The notes beneath the pieces were generated by a model. The model searched no databases, was not told the origin of the DNA, and saw only the letters and a program-made list of their open reading frames with translations. Shown here in pieces: positions 18,690 to 26,234 of a stretch of DNA of 34,417 nt (position 1 is its first letter; each line of letters begins with the position of its first letter). The stretch is from Streptomyces nanshensis. GTDB lineage: Bacteria; Actinomycetota; Actinomycetes; Streptomycetales; Streptomycetaceae. The DNA is taken from positions 1 to 34,417 of the forward strand of contig NZ_LJGW01000223.1 in the NCBI RefSeq assembly GCF_001751255.1. Reading direction: 5' to 3'. A program made the translations under genes and the position numbers.

Positions 18690-18729
18690 CGGGGACGGGC
18701 CCCAGGGTGATCCCCGCGGCCCGTCCCCG
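18690..18729 (-). terminator. Hairpin between thrS and the HIT gene
   Basis: The arms cggggacgggcc (18690-18701) and ggcccgtccccg (18718-18729) pair perfectly over 12 bp with a 16-nt loop. It sits downstream of the thrS stop and just upstream of the HIT gene start, so it may terminate most thrS transcripts. Confidence 0.55.
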
Positions 18730-18761
18730 CCTCTCGTACCCGCTGCGCCGCGGCCGCGGCG

Positions 18762-20738
18762 TTACGTGAACTGCCGTACGGCCTGGAGCAGTTCCTCGAC
18801 CGCCTGGTTCTGCGGTACGCCGTTCTGCTGCGTCCCGTCGCGGTAGCGGAAGGAGACCGCGCCCGCCGAGACGTCCTCGTCCCCCGCGATGATCATGAAG
18901 GGGACCTTGGACTTCTGTGCGTTGCGGATCTTCTTCTGCATCCGGTCCGAGGAGGAGTCGACCTCGATGCGCAGGCCCTTCTTCCGTGCCTCCGCCGCGA
19001 ACTCCTCCAGATACGGCACGTGTGTGTCCCCGATCGGGATGCACACAGCCTGCACCGGGGCGAGCCACGCGGGGAAGGCACCCGCGTAGTGCTCCAGCAG
19101 CACCGCGAAGAACCGCTCGATGGACCCGAAGAGCGCGCGGTGGATCATCACCGGCTGCTGCCGGGAGCCGTCCGCCGCGGTGTATTCGAGTCCGAAGCGC
19201 TTGGGCTGCTGGAAGTCGACCTGGATCGTGGACATCTGCCAGGTGCGGCCGATGGCGTCCTTAGCCTGTACGGAGATCTTCGGCCCGTAGTACGCGGCGC
19301 CGCCCGGGTCCATCACCAGTTCCAGGCCCTGCTTCCCGGCCGCGGTGCGCAGCGCCTCGGTGGCCTCCTCCCACTCCTCGGGCCCGCCGATGAACTTCGG
19401 GTTGTCGTCCTCCCGCGTGGACAGCTCCAGATAGAAGTCGTTCAGCCCGTAGTCGCGCAGCAGATTCAGGACGAAGGTGAGCAGGTTGTCCAGCTCGTCG
19501 GCCATCTGCTCCTTGGTGCAGTAGATGTGCGAGTCGTCCTGGGTGAAGCCGCGTGCGCGGGTGAGGCCGTGCACGACGCCGGACTTCTCGTACCGGTAGA
19601 CCGTCCCGAACTCGAAGAGCCGCAGCGGCAGTTCACGGTACGAGCGGCCGCGCGCCTTGAAGATCAGGTTGTGCATCGGGCAGTTCATCGCCTTCAGGCG
19701 GTAGTTCTGCCCCTCGAACTCCAGCGGCGGGAACATCGACTCCGCGTAGTTCGGCAGATGGCCCGAGGTCTCGAACAGCCCTTCCTTGGAGATGTGCGGG
19801 GTGTTGACGAACTCGTAGTCCGCCTCCTCGTGCCGCCGGCGCGAGTAGTCCTCCATCACCTTGCGTACGACGCCGCCCTTGGGGTGGAAGACGGCCAGCC
19901 CCGAGCCCAGCTCCTCCGGGATGGAGAACAGGTCGAGTTCAGCGCCGAGTTTGCGGTGGTCGCGCTTCTCGGCCTCGGCGAGGAACTCCAGGTGCGCCTT
20001 CAGCTCGTCCTTGGTCGGCCACGCGGTGCCGTAGATGCGCTGGAGCTGCTTGTTCTTCTCGCTGCCCCGCCAGTACGCGGCGGCGCTGCGCATCAGCTTG
20101 AACGCGGGGATCGCCCGGGTCGTCGGCAGGTGCGGGCCGCGGCACAGGTCCTTCCAGCACAGGTCGCCGGACTTGGCGTCCAGGTTGTCGTAGATGGTCA
20201 GTTCGCCCGCGCCGACCTCCGCGGAGGCGCCCTCGGCCGCGTCCGCCGCCGAGCCCTTCAGCCCGATCAGCTCCAGCTTGTACGGTTCGTCCGCCAGTTC
20301 CTCGCGGGCGTCCTCGTCGGTGGTGACACGGCGGGAGAAGCGCTGCCCCTGCTTCTGGATCTGCTGCATCTTCTTCTCGATGAGCTTGAGATCGTCGGGG
20401 GTGAAGGGCTCCTCGACGTCGAAGTCGTAGTAGAAGCCGTCGCGGATGGGCGGACCGATGCCGAGCTTCGCCTCGGGAAAGAGCTCCTGCACGGCCTGCG
20501 CCATGACGTGCGCGGTGGAGTGCCGGAGGATGTCGAGGCCGTCCTGGCTGCTCAGTTCGACCGGCTCGACCGCGTCGCCGTCGGCCAGTTCGTACGCCAG
20601 GTCCTTCAGCTCTCCCGCCACACGCGCGGCCACGACCGAACGCTCGCCCTCGAAGAGAGCCGCGGCCGTCGTGCCCGTCGTCACCACGCGCTCTTCCCGC
20701 TCGGAATCGCGTTGGATGATCACACGGACATCGGTCAC
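18762..20738 (-). CDS. thrS: Threonine--tRNA ligase
   Basis: ThrS charges tRNA-Thr. The 658-aa protein shows an N-terminal TGS domain (about 1-65). The editing domain has HSTAH (73-77) and CRGPH (199-203). The class II catalytic core has the zinc Cys353 in AMNCPMHN, the [33 protein letters not shown] block with His404, and the late [15 protein letters not shown]-terminal anticodon-binding domain completes it. The start is GTG 20738 with CAGGAGAG upstream. No T-box leader was seen. Confidence 0.97.
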   Translation of the reverse strand: MTDVRVIIQRDSEREERVVTTGTTAAALFEGERSVVAARVAGELKDLAYELADGDAVEPVELSSQDGLDILRHSTAHVMAQAVQELFPEAKLGIGPPIRDGFYYDFDVEEPFTPDDLKLIEKKMQQIQKQGQRFSRRVTTDEDAREELADEPYKLELIGLKGSAADAAEGASAEVGAGELTIYDNLDAKSGDLCWKDLCRGPHLPTTRAIPAFKLMRSAAAYWRGSEKNKQLQRIYGTAWPTKDELKAHLEFLAEAEKRDHRKLGAELDLFSIPEELGSGLAVFHPKGGVVRKVMEDYSRRRHEEADYEFVNTPHISKEGLFETSGHLPNYAESMFPPLEFEGQNYRLKAMNCPMHNLIFKARGRSYRELPLRLFEFGTVYRYEKSGVVHGLTRARGFTQDDSHIYCTKEQMADELDNLLTFVLNLLRDYGLNDFYLELSTREDDNPKFIGGPEEWEEATEALRTAAGKQGLELVMDPGGAAYYGPKISVQAKDAIGRTWQMSTIQVDFQQPKRFGLEYTAADGSRQQPVMIHRALFGSIERFFAVLLEHYAGAFPAWLAPVQAVCIPIGDTHVPYLEEFAAEARKKGLRIEVDSSSDRMQKKIRNAQKSKVPFMIIAGDEDVSAGAVSFRYRDGTQQNGVPQNQAVEELLQAVRQFT

Positions 20739-20885
20739 CGGTCTCTCCTGACTCTCGTTCCCTGGGGGCTCCGACGGGACGCCGGACGCCGGGTGAATCG
20801 TACCGAGCGCGCAGGCCGCACCGCGAAGCGGTTGTCAGCACGTCACCGCGGGTGGCCGCCCGTACTCCCGTCTCCCCGGCGGTGA

Positions 20886-20912
20886 TTGACCGGTCACGGA
20901 GTGCGGTATCAG
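20886..20912 (+). promoter_or_regulatory. Possible promoter of the exonuclease-like gene
   Basis: TTGACC (20886-20891) and TATCAG (20907-20912) resemble -35 and -10 boxes. They are only 15 bp apart, shorter than the usual 17-18, so this is tentative. They lie 35 bp upstream of the ATG. Confidence 0.3.
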
Positions 20913-20946
20913 CAGCGCGGGCGCCCTGACGGACGGGAGTGGTGCC

Positions 20947-21642
20947 ATGACACCGTGGTATGAGGGCCCGCTCGCGGCACTGGCCGTACGGGCCGCGGCA
21001 CCGCCTCCGGCCGGGCGGGGCACGCAGGACGTCTCCGGTCCCGACCCCGAGAGCGACCGGCTCGGCGACGCCGCCGTCGCCGTCCAGCACACGCCCCGCT
21101 CACCGGTGGAGACACACGTCCCGCGCGCGGTCCCGGACACCGCGGAGGGCCGAAGTGCCGCCGACATCGCCCGCACCCTGGCGTCGTACGCCGCCGGCAC
21201 ACCCCTCGTCGTCCTGGACGCGCCGTACGTACTGACGCTGCTGGACCGGGAGTTGAGACGCCACCGGCACACTCCGCTCCCCGCCTGCCTCGGCGTGCGG
21301 ACGCTGTGCGTCCTCGACCCGGTGCTCCTCGACCGGCGTCTGGACCGCACCGCCGCAGCCGGCGGTTCGCGCCGCGGTACGGCCCAACTCTGCGCCGCGT
21401 ACGGGGTGTCCGCGCCCCGCGACGGCACCGTCCAGGAGGAGGCTGTCGCAGCACTGGCGCTCGCGCGAGCGCTCGGCCGCCGTTTCGCGCCGCGTCTCAC
21501 GGGGCTCACGCCCGCCGCACTGCACACGCTCCAGGCGATCTGGTTCGCCGCCGAACGGGACGCCCCGGTGCCGTGGTTCAGCCGCGGCACGCGCCGCTCC
21601 GCGGACCACATCTGGCCGCTGCGCCCGCCGTCCGCGGCCTGA
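20947..21642 (+). CDS. DEDDh exonuclease-like protein with lost catalytic motifs
   Basis: The 231-aa product matches the frame of Streptomyces DnaQ-type 3'-5' exonucleases as I remember them: MTPWYEGPLAAL at the start, GTPLVVLDAPYVLTLLDRELRRHR, LCVLDPVLLDRRLDR, TAQLCAAYGV, and an ending LTPAALHTLQAIWFAAE plus WPLRP. The residues that make the enzyme active are missing. Motif I DTETTG is replaced by Ala/Pro-rich sequence. The motif II Asp in NAPFDLTLL is Val (DAPYVLTLL). The motif III HDAxxD reads RDGTVQE. It therefore looks like a pseudoenzyme, with an intact frame and a ribosome-site-like GGGAG upstream. It runs toward the tRNA-Val array and ends at a hairpin. Confidence 0.72.
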   Translation: MTPWYEGPLAALAVRAAAPPPAGRGTQDVSGPDPESDRLGDAAVAVQHTPRSPVETHVPRAVPDTAEGRSAADIARTLASYAAGTPLVVLDAPYVLTLLDRELRRHRHTPLPACLGVRTLCVLDPVLLDRRLDRTAAAGGSRRGTAQLCAAYGVSAPRDGTVQEEAVAALALARALGRRFAPRLTGLTPAALHTLQAIWFAAERDAPVPWFSRGTRRSADHIWPLRPPSAA

Positions 21643-21663
21643 TCCCCGCCCGTACACATGCGA

Positions 21664-21695
21664 AAGCCCGGTCCCTCTGACGACGGACCGGGCTT
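21664..21695. terminator. Bidirectional hairpin between exonuclease-like gene and tRNA-Val
   Basis: The arms aagcccggtcc (21664-21674) and ggaccgggctt (21685-21695) pair over 11 bp with a 10-nt loop. On the minus strand TTTCGC follows the stem. It can serve both the plus-strand gene and the first tRNA-Val copy. Confidence 0.7.
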
Positions 21696-21704
21696 CGGCG
21701 GACG

Positions 21705-21776
21705 TGGGCGATACTGGGTTCGAACCAGTGACCTCTTCGGTGTGAACGAAGCGCTCTCCCGCTGAGCTAATCGCCC
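21705..21776 (-). tRNA. tRNA-Val(CAC), copy 1 (D-loop G)
   Basis: 72 nt on the minus strand. The acceptor GGGCGAT/ATCGCCC, D arm GCTC-AGCGGGA-GAGC, anticodon arm CTTCG-TTCACAC-CGAAG with anticodon CAC, and T arm ACTGG-TTCGAAC-CCAGT all pair perfectly. The discriminator is A, with no encoded CCA. It decodes GUG, a common valine codon in this GC-rich genome. Confidence 0.97.
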
Positions 21777-21794
21777 GCTCGCGGCACGTGCAGA

Positions 21795-21824
21795 ACCATA
21801 CAGTGCCGCTCAGTCATCATCCAA
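21795..21824 (-). promoter_or_regulatory. Possible tRNA promoter at the end of SRPBCC copy 1
   Basis: On the minus strand TTGGAT (21824-21819) and TATGGT (21800-21795) are 18 bp apart and straddle the SRPBCC stop codon. Initiation near 21788 would give a 12-nt leader before the tRNA. The same arrangement recurs 887 and 1774 bp to the right. It has not been tested. Confidence 0.4.
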
Positions 21825-22286
21825 ACCCCTTGCCAGCCACCGCTCCAGGCCCCGTCTGCCCGCACACATCATCGCCGCGTGGTTGGCGCGGAAGAGCGGC
21901 CGCGCGGGCAGCGCGAGCCGCCGCAGCAGCGCTCTGCGCACCACCACCCGCTGCTCGTACACGGCGACGGCACCGCGCCCGCCCCCCGCACCGTCACCCG
22001 TGACGGTCCAGCGCGCCCAGCCCTCCATGTCCCCGGTGATCTCCATCTCCAGTACGCCCGCGGCCGGATCACGCCGCGCCGCCCTCCCGGTGATCCGCAG
22101 ATCGAGCGGCAGTACGGAACGGATCCGCGCACTCCCCGAGGACTCCTCCAGCGCGCGCACCTCGCGGACTTGGGGCCACCAGCGGGGATACTCCCCGGCC
22201 CGCTCCAGCACCTCGTACACCGCTTCCGGCGGCGCGCTCAGACGCCAGACGCTGCGGAAGACGAAACGGTGCCGGGCGGCGGTCAT
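21810..22286 (-). CDS. SRPBCC-fold (polyketide cyclase/START-like) protein, copy 1
   Basis: The 158-aa product begins MTAARHRFVFRSVWRLSAPPEAVYEVLERAGEYPRWWPQVREV, the typical first strand and helix of the SRPBCC ligand-binding fold. It continues with beta-strand-like segments SARIRSVLPLDLRITGRAARRDPAAG and WARWTVTGDG, and a C-terminal helix with LFRANHAAMMCAGRRGLERWLARGL. This fold binds hydrophobic ligands; the substrate here is unknown. The start is ATG 22286 with GAGGAG at good spacing; a reading to 22361 is less likely. It ends 33 bp before tRNA-Val copy 1 on the same strand. This is one of three apparently identical copies. Confidence 0.82.
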   Translation of the reverse strand: MTAARHRFVFRSVWRLSAPPEAVYEVLERAGEYPRWWPQVREVRALEESSGSARIRSVLPLDLRITGRAARRDPAAGVLEMEITGDMEGWARWTVTGDGAGGGRGAVAVYEQRVVVRRALLRRLALPARPLFRANHAAMMCAGRRGLERWLARGLDDD

Positions 22287-22549
22287 CTGCGCACTCCTCA
22301 TACTCCTCGCCACGGACCGCACTTCGGCCCGCGGCCCGTGAGCACTCCCGCATCCTGACACCGCGCCCGGCCCGTACGCCTCCGCCCGCTCCCCGAATTC
22401 CCCGGCCCCGCCGCGACTTCACGACATCGCCCGCGCCGCGGACCGTAAAGCATCCGCCAGTAATTACCGATGAAGTGAATTCCGGCTGTATCTCCGCCAT
22501 TCGGGAAAAGCACACGCCGAGAACCGGAACCTCCGCCCGGCACAAGAAA

Positions 22550-22585
22550 ATCCGGGGCCCCGGGCTTTCGCCCGGAACCCCGGAT
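22550..22585 (-). terminator. Intrinsic terminator after tRNA-Val copy 2
   Basis: On the minus strand ATCCGGGG and CCGGGC pair with GCCCGG and CCCCGGAT around a GAAA loop, with a 2x2 internal mismatch. TTTTCTT follows directly. It lies 6 bp past the tRNA 3' end. Confidence 0.8.
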
Positions 22586-22591
22586 CACGCG

Positions 22592-22663
22592 TGGGCGATA
22601 CTGGGTTCGAACCAGTGACCTCTTCGGTGTGAACGAAGCGCTCTTCCGCTGAGCTAATCGCCC
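22592..22663 (-). tRNA. tRNA-Val(CAC), copy 2 (D-loop A)
   Basis: 72 nt, identical to copy 1 except that the D loop reads AGCGGAA instead of AGCGGGA. All stems remain paired and G18-G19 are kept. The changed base is position 20. It lies exactly 887 bp from copy 1. Confidence 0.97.
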
Positions 22664-22696
22664 GCTCGCGGCACGTGCAGAACCATACAGTGCCGC

Positions 22697-23173
22697 TCAG
22701 TCATCATCCAAACCCCTTGCCAGCCACCGCTCCAGGCCCCGTCTGCCCGCACACATCATCGCCGCGTGGTTGGCGCGGAAGAGCGGCCGCGCGGGCAGCG
22801 CGAGCCGCCGCAGCAGCGCTCTGCGCACCACCACCCGCTGCTCGTACACGGCGACGGCACCGCGCCCGCCCCCCGCACCGTCACCCGTGACGGTCCAGCG
22901 CGCCCAGCCCTCCATGTCCCCGGTGATCTCCATCTCCAGTACGCCCGCGGCCGGATCACGCCGCGCCGCCCTCCCGGTGATCCGCAGATCGAGCGGCAGT
23001 ACGGAACGGATCCGCGCACTCCCCGAGGACTCCTCCAGCGCGCGCACCTCGCGGACTTGGGGCCACCAGCGGGGATACTCCCCGGCCCGCTCCAGCACCT
23101 CGTACACCGCTTCCGGCGGCGCGCTCAGACGCCAGACGCTGCGGAAGACGAAACGGTGCCGGGCGGCGGTCAT
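22697..23173 (-). CDS. SRPBCC-fold protein, copy 2
   Basis: This is a second copy of the 158-aa SRPBCC gene, 887 bp from the first. The encoded protein and the overlapping reading frames are the same as in copy 1, so there are no synonymous changes either as far as I can read. Start ATG 23173 keeps the GAGGAG site. It is flanked by tRNA-Val copies 2 and 3. Perfect identity means the duplication is recent, is being homogenised by gene conversion, or is an assembly artefact. Confidence 0.82.
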   Translation of the reverse strand: MTAARHRFVFRSVWRLSAPPEAVYEVLERAGEYPRWWPQVREVRALEESSGSARIRSVLPLDLRITGRAARRDPAAGVLEMEITGDMEGWARWTVTGDGAGGGRGAVAVYEQRVVVRRALLRRLALPARPLFRANHAAMMCAGRRGLERWLARGLDDD

Positions 23174-23436
23174 CTGCGCACTCCTCATACTCCTCGCCAC
23201 GGACCGCACTTCGGCCCGCGGCCCGTGAGCACTCCCGCATCCTGACACCGCGCCCGGCCCGTACGCCTCCGCCCGCTCCCCGAATTCCCCGGCCCCGCCG
23301 CGACTTCACGACATCGCCCGCGCCGCGGACCGTAAAGCATCCGCCAGTAATTACCGATGAAGTGAATTCCGGCTGTATCTCCGCCATTCGGGAAAAGCAC
23401 ACGCCGAGAACCGGAACCTCCGCCCGGCACAAGAAA

Positions 23437-23472
23437 ATCCGGGGCCCCGGGCTTTCGCCCGGAACCCCGGAT
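23437..23472 (-). terminator. Intrinsic terminator after tRNA-Val copy 3
   Basis: Same stem-loop plus TTTTCTT tract as at 22550-22585, repeated 887 bp away, 6 bp past the 3' end of tRNA-Val copy 3. Confidence 0.8.
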
Positions 23473-23478
23473 CACGCG

Positions 23479-23550
23479 TGGGCGATACTGGGTTCGAACC
23501 AGTGACCTCTTCGGTGTGAACGAAGCGCTCTCCCGCTGAGCTAATCGCCC
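23479..23550 (-). tRNA. tRNA-Val(CAC), copy 3 (D-loop G)
   Basis: 72 nt and identical to copy 1, including the D loop AGCGGGA. It therefore differs by one base from copies 2 and 4 on either side. Confidence 0.97.
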
Positions 23551-23583
23551 GCTCGCGGCACGTGCAGAACCATACAGTGCCGC

Positions 23584-24060
23584 TCAGTCATCATCCAAAC
23601 CCCTTGCCAGCCACCGCTCCAGGCCCCGTCTGCCCGCACACATCATCGCCGCGTGGTTGGCGCGGAAGAGCGGCCGCGCGGGCAGCGCGAGCCGCCGCAG
23701 CAGCGCTCTGCGCACCACCACCCGCTGCTCGTACACGGCGACGGCACCGCGCCCGCCCCCCGCACCGTCACCCGTGACGGTCCAGCGCGCCCAGCCCTCC
23801 ATGTCCCCGGTGATCTCCATCTCCAGTACGCCCGCGGCCGGATCACGCCGCGCCGCCCTCCCGGTGATCCGCAGATCGAGCGGCAGTACGGAACGGATCC
23901 GCGCACTCCCCGAGGACTCCTCCAGCGCGCGCACCTCGCGGACTTGGGGCCACCAGCGGGGATACTCCCCGGCCCGCTCCAGCACCTCGTACACCGCTTC
24001 CGGCGGCGCGCTCAGACGCCAGACGCTGCGGAAGACGAAACGGTGCCGGGCGGCGGTCAT
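23584..24060 (-). CDS. SRPBCC-fold protein, copy 3
   Basis: This third copy of the 158-aa SRPBCC gene is the most upstream one in the direction of transcription. Sequence, start (ATG 24060) and ribosome site are the same as in copies 1 and 2. About 260 bp separate its start from the terminator of tRNA-Val copy 4. That stretch, repeated in every unit, is noticeably AT-richer (for example around 24225-24260) and is the likely promoter region of each SRPBCC gene. Confidence 0.82.
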   Translation of the reverse strand: MTAARHRFVFRSVWRLSAPPEAVYEVLERAGEYPRWWPQVREVRALEESSGSARIRSVLPLDLRITGRAARRDPAAGVLEMEITGDMEGWARWTVTGDGAGGGRGAVAVYEQRVVVRRALLRRLALPARPLFRANHAAMMCAGRRGLERWLARGLDDD

Positions 24061-24323
24061 CTGCGCACTCCTCATACTCCTCGCCACGGACCGCACTTCG
24101 GCCCGCGGCCCGTGAGCACTCCCGCATCCTGACACCGCGCCCGGCCCGTACGCCTCCGCCCGCTCCCCGAATTCCCCGGCCCCGCCGCGACTTCACGACA
24201 TCGCCCGCGCCGCGGACCGTAAAGCATCCGCCAGTAATTACCGATGAAGTGAATTCCGGCTGTATCTCCGCCATTCGGGAAAAGCACACGCCGAGAACCG
24301 GAACCTCCGCCCGGCACAAGAAA

Positions 24324-24359
24324 ATCCGGGGCCCCGGGCTTTCGCCCGGAACCCCGGAT
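24324..24359 (-). terminator. Intrinsic terminator after tRNA-Val copy 4
   Basis: Third occurrence of the stem-loop and T tract described at 22550-22585, 6 bp past the 3' end of tRNA-Val copy 4. Confidence 0.8.
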
Positions 24360-24365
24360 CACGCG

Positions 24366-24437
24366 TGGGCGATACTGGGTTCGAACCAGTGACCTCTTCG
24401 GTGTGAACGAAGCGCTCTTCCGCTGAGCTAATCGCCC
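24366..24437 (-). tRNA. tRNA-Val(CAC), copy 4 (D-loop A)
   Basis: 72 nt and identical to copy 2 (D loop AGCGGAA). It is the outermost copy on the right. Its 5' flank from 24441 on is unlike the other three, so it must use a different promoter from them. Confidence 0.97.
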
Positions 24438-24501
24438 GCTGCGCCCATGAGATTACCGCATGTCAGACGGTGCTCATGACCAACGCCGGTGCGGCCGCGG
24501 G

Positions 24502-24822
24502 CTAGCGCACGCGCTGCGCCTGCTTCCGCCGGCGCCGCTCCTCACGCCGCTCCTTCACCCAGTGCGTCCACTCCAGCACCTTCCGCTTCGTCCAGTGCAG
24601 CACCCGCTGTGCCCAGGGAAACTCCGTGGCCCAGAGCCCGATACCGGCGAAGATCACCAGCCAGCCCGGACCCGGCAGCGGCAGCAGCACGACGCCGCCC
24701 GCGACGACCGCCAGCCCGAGAAGGAAGATCACCACCTGCCAGCTCAGGTGCAGCGGACGGGACGCCTTGATGAAACGCGGGGCCCGAGAACCCACGGGCC
24801 GGTAGTCACGCTCTGCGCACAT
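24502..24822 (-). CDS. PGPGW-motif small membrane protein (TIGR02611-like)
   Basis: From ATG 24822 the 106-aa product reads MCAERDYRPVGSRAPRFIKASRPLHLSWQV, then two membrane segments (VIFLLGLAVVAGGVVLLPL and WLVIFAGIGLWATEF) separated by PLPGPGW. A very basic C-terminus, TKRKVLEWTHWVKERREERRRRK, follows. The PGPGW turn between two helices is typical of an actinobacterial membrane family with no assigned function. A longer reading to 25104 runs through the ssgB promoter region and start and was rejected. It is divergent from ssgB, with 190 bp between the starts. Confidence 0.8.
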   Translation of the reverse strand: MCAERDYRPVGSRAPRFIKASRPLHLSWQVVIFLLGLAVVAGGVVLLPLPGPGWLVIFAGIGLWATEFPWAQRVLHWTKRKVLEWTHWVKERREERRRRKQAQRVR

Positions 24823-25012
24823 GAGCCCAACGTAACCGAACTCCACCCCGTCACCGGAATAGCCGTACGCTACAAAAACACCACAGGCCATATGAAGGGC
24901 TGTATTACTCGCAAAACGGTCAGAGGGGTTTACAACCGACGAGTACGTGGCATGTCGATTTCGCCGACGTGCGAACCCCCGAGCGCACACTGAGCGAAAG
25001 GCCCTGGCGCTT

Positions 25013-25426
25013 ATGAACACCACGGTCAGCTGCGAGCTGCACCTGCGCCTCGTTGTTTCAAGCGAGTCATCACTGCCGGTACCCGCGGGGCTGCGGTACG
25101 ACACGGCCGATCCCTATGCCGTCCACGCCACCTTCCACACCGGCGCCGAGGAGACCGTCGAATGGGTCTTCGCGCGCGATCTTCTCGCCGAGGGTCTCCA
25201 CAGGCCCACGGGCACCGGTGACGTCCGCGTATGGCCCTCCCGGAGCCACGGCCAGGGAGTCGTCTGCATCGCTCTCAGCTCCCCCGAGGGCGAGGCACTG
25301 CTGGAGGCGCCGGCGCGGGCCCTGGAGTCCTTCCTCAAGCGAACCGACGCGGCTGTGCCACCCGGCACCGAGCACCGCCACTTCGACCTCGACACAGAGC
25401 TCTCGCACATCCTCGCGGAGAGCTGA
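25013..25426 (+). CDS. ssgB: Sporulation-specific cell division protein SsgB
   Basis: SsgB marks future septum sites and helps recruit FtsZ during sporulation-specific division of aerial hyphae. The 137-aa protein, MNTTVSCELHLRLVVSSE through ELSHILAES, looks almost identical to the S. coelicolor protein as I remember it, including YAVHATFHTGAEETVEWVFARDLL and GDVRVWPSRSHGQGVVCIAL. SsgB is the most conserved SsgA-like protein, so this near-identity is expected. The start is ATG 25013, with GAAAGG about 12 nt upstream. ssgB is known to be developmentally controlled; I could not place its promoter confidently in the 190-bp upstream region. Confidence 0.96.
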   Translation: MNTTVSCELHLRLVVSSESSLPVPAGLRYDTADPYAVHATFHTGAEETVEWVFARDLLAEGLHRPTGTGDVRVWPSRSHGQGVVCIALSSPEGEALLEAPARALESFLKRTDAAVPPGTEHRHFDLDTELSHILAES

Positions 25427-25440
25427 GACCCACCGGTCCC

Positions 25441-25473
25441 GCGCAGCCGTCCGACTCGGGGCGACGGCTGCGC
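25441..25473 (+). terminator. ssgB terminator hairpin
   Basis: The arms gcgcagccgtc (25441-25451) and gacggctgcgc (25463-25473) pair perfectly over 11 bp with an 11-nt loop, 15 bp after the ssgB stop. Confidence 0.7.
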
Positions 25474-25496
25474 CTCCCTCGGCACAGCACGGCACG

Positions 25497-25559
25497 CACG
25501 GCGACGCCGTCGCCCCGGACCCGGCTCCACCGGGCTCCGGCGGTGGCGGCGTCGCCGTG
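25497..25559. repeat. 13-bp inverted repeat with long loop
   Basis: The arms cacggcgacgccg (25497-25509) and cggcgtcgccgtg (25547-25559) are perfect complements across 37 nt. It lies upstream of the CGNR gene and could be a second terminator or a leader structure. Its role is unknown. Confidence 0.5.
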
Positions 25560-25618
25560 TGATGCACGCGTTAGTCTCGGCGCACCGGAATCCCGCCGGG
25601 CCGACCCGAGGAGCGACC

Positions 25619-26188
25619 GTGCAGATCAATCACGACACCCGGTGCGCGCTCGACGACGTGGTGGATCTGCTCAACACCGCGGCGGACGGCGACCGGGCCG
25701 ACCTGCTGGTCACGGTGGCCGACCTCGGTTCGTACGTGGAACGCAACGACCTCAGCGACGTCGGCGCCCTCACCGAGGAGGACCTGAACGCGGTCCGGTC
25801 GGTGCGGGAGCGCTTCTCGCGGGTCTTCGCCGCCGGCGACGACCGTGAGGCCGCGGAGCTGGTCAACGCGCTGGTCGCGGAGGCGGGCACGACTCCGCAG
25901 CTCACCGATCACGACGGCTACGACTGGCACGTGCACTACTTCGCGCCCGGCGCCTCCGTCGCCCACCACCTGGCCGCGGACGGCGGCATGGCGCTCGCCT
26001 TCATCATCGTCTCCGGGGAGCGCGACCGGCTGCGCCGGTGCGCCGCCCCCGACTGCCTGCGGGCCTTCGTGGACCTGTCGCGGAACCGCTCGCGGCGCTA
26101 CTGCGATAGCCGTACGTGCGGGAACCGGCTGCATGTCGCCGCTTACCGCGCACGGCAGCGGGAGTCCACGGAGGCCACGCAGGGCTGA
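25619..26188 (+). CDS. CGNR zinc-finger protein (ABATE domain)
   Basis: The 189-aa protein starts at GTG 25619 with GAGGAG upstream. An N-terminal helical region (about 1-130) is of the type found in ABATE-CGNR proteins, DDVVDLLNTAADGDRADLLVTV onward. It is followed by a treble-clef-like zinc finger with Cys141, Cys146, Cys162 and Cys167, the last in the family signature CGNR (167-170), and LSRNRSRRYC before it. Members are thought to be DNA-binding stress regulators. Targets are unknown here. It stands alone, bounded by hairpins on both sides. Confidence 0.88.
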   Translation: MQINHDTRCALDDVVDLLNTAADGDRADLLVTVADLGSYVERNDLSDVGALTEEDLNAVRSVRERFSRVFAAGDDREAAELVNALVAEAGTTPQLTDHDGYDWHVHYFAPGASVAHHLAADGGMALAFIIVSGERDRLRRCAAPDCLRAFVDLSRNRSRRYCDSRTCGNRLHVAAYRARQRESTEATQG

Positions 26189-26193
26189 GCGCC

Positions 26194-26215
26194 CCCGCCC
26201 GTTCCAGCGGGCGGG
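26194..26215. terminator. Hairpin between convergent genes
   Basis: The arms cccgcccg (26194-26201) and cgggcggg (26208-26215) have a 6-nt loop, 6 bp after the CGNR stop and just beyond the stop of the opposing small membrane gene. Confidence 0.6.
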
Positions 26216-26234
26216 ACCGGAGTCGGCCCAGGAG

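Larger units (their letters stand above)
21703..24440. repeat. 887-bp tandem repeat array, three full units plus a terminal tRNA
   Basis: Features recur at exact 887-bp steps: tRNA-Val copies end at 21705, 22592, 23479 and 24366, and SRPBCC genes end at 21810, 22697 and 23584. The repeated block is 2738 bp, that is 3 x 887 + 77, the last 77 bp being essentially one tRNA gene. Homology on the left starts at 21703, two bases before the first tRNA. On the right it stops at 24440, three bases after the fourth, so the tRNA sequence itself bounds the duplication. The units read as identical wherever compared, except for one tRNA D-loop base. Confidence 0.93.

Noticed and set aside
16345..19068. 907-codon minus-strand open frame
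   Set aside because: It is antisense to the membrane protein gene and out of frame over the HIT gene. The composition is unnatural and no motif is present.
20739..20946. T-box or other riboswitch upstream of thrS
   Set aside because: No T-box core sequence or specifier stem was found in the 208-bp region.
22069..22545. 158-codon frames overlapping each SRPBCC gene start region
   Set aside because: They lie in another frame on the same strand, lack family features, and repeat only because the unit repeats.
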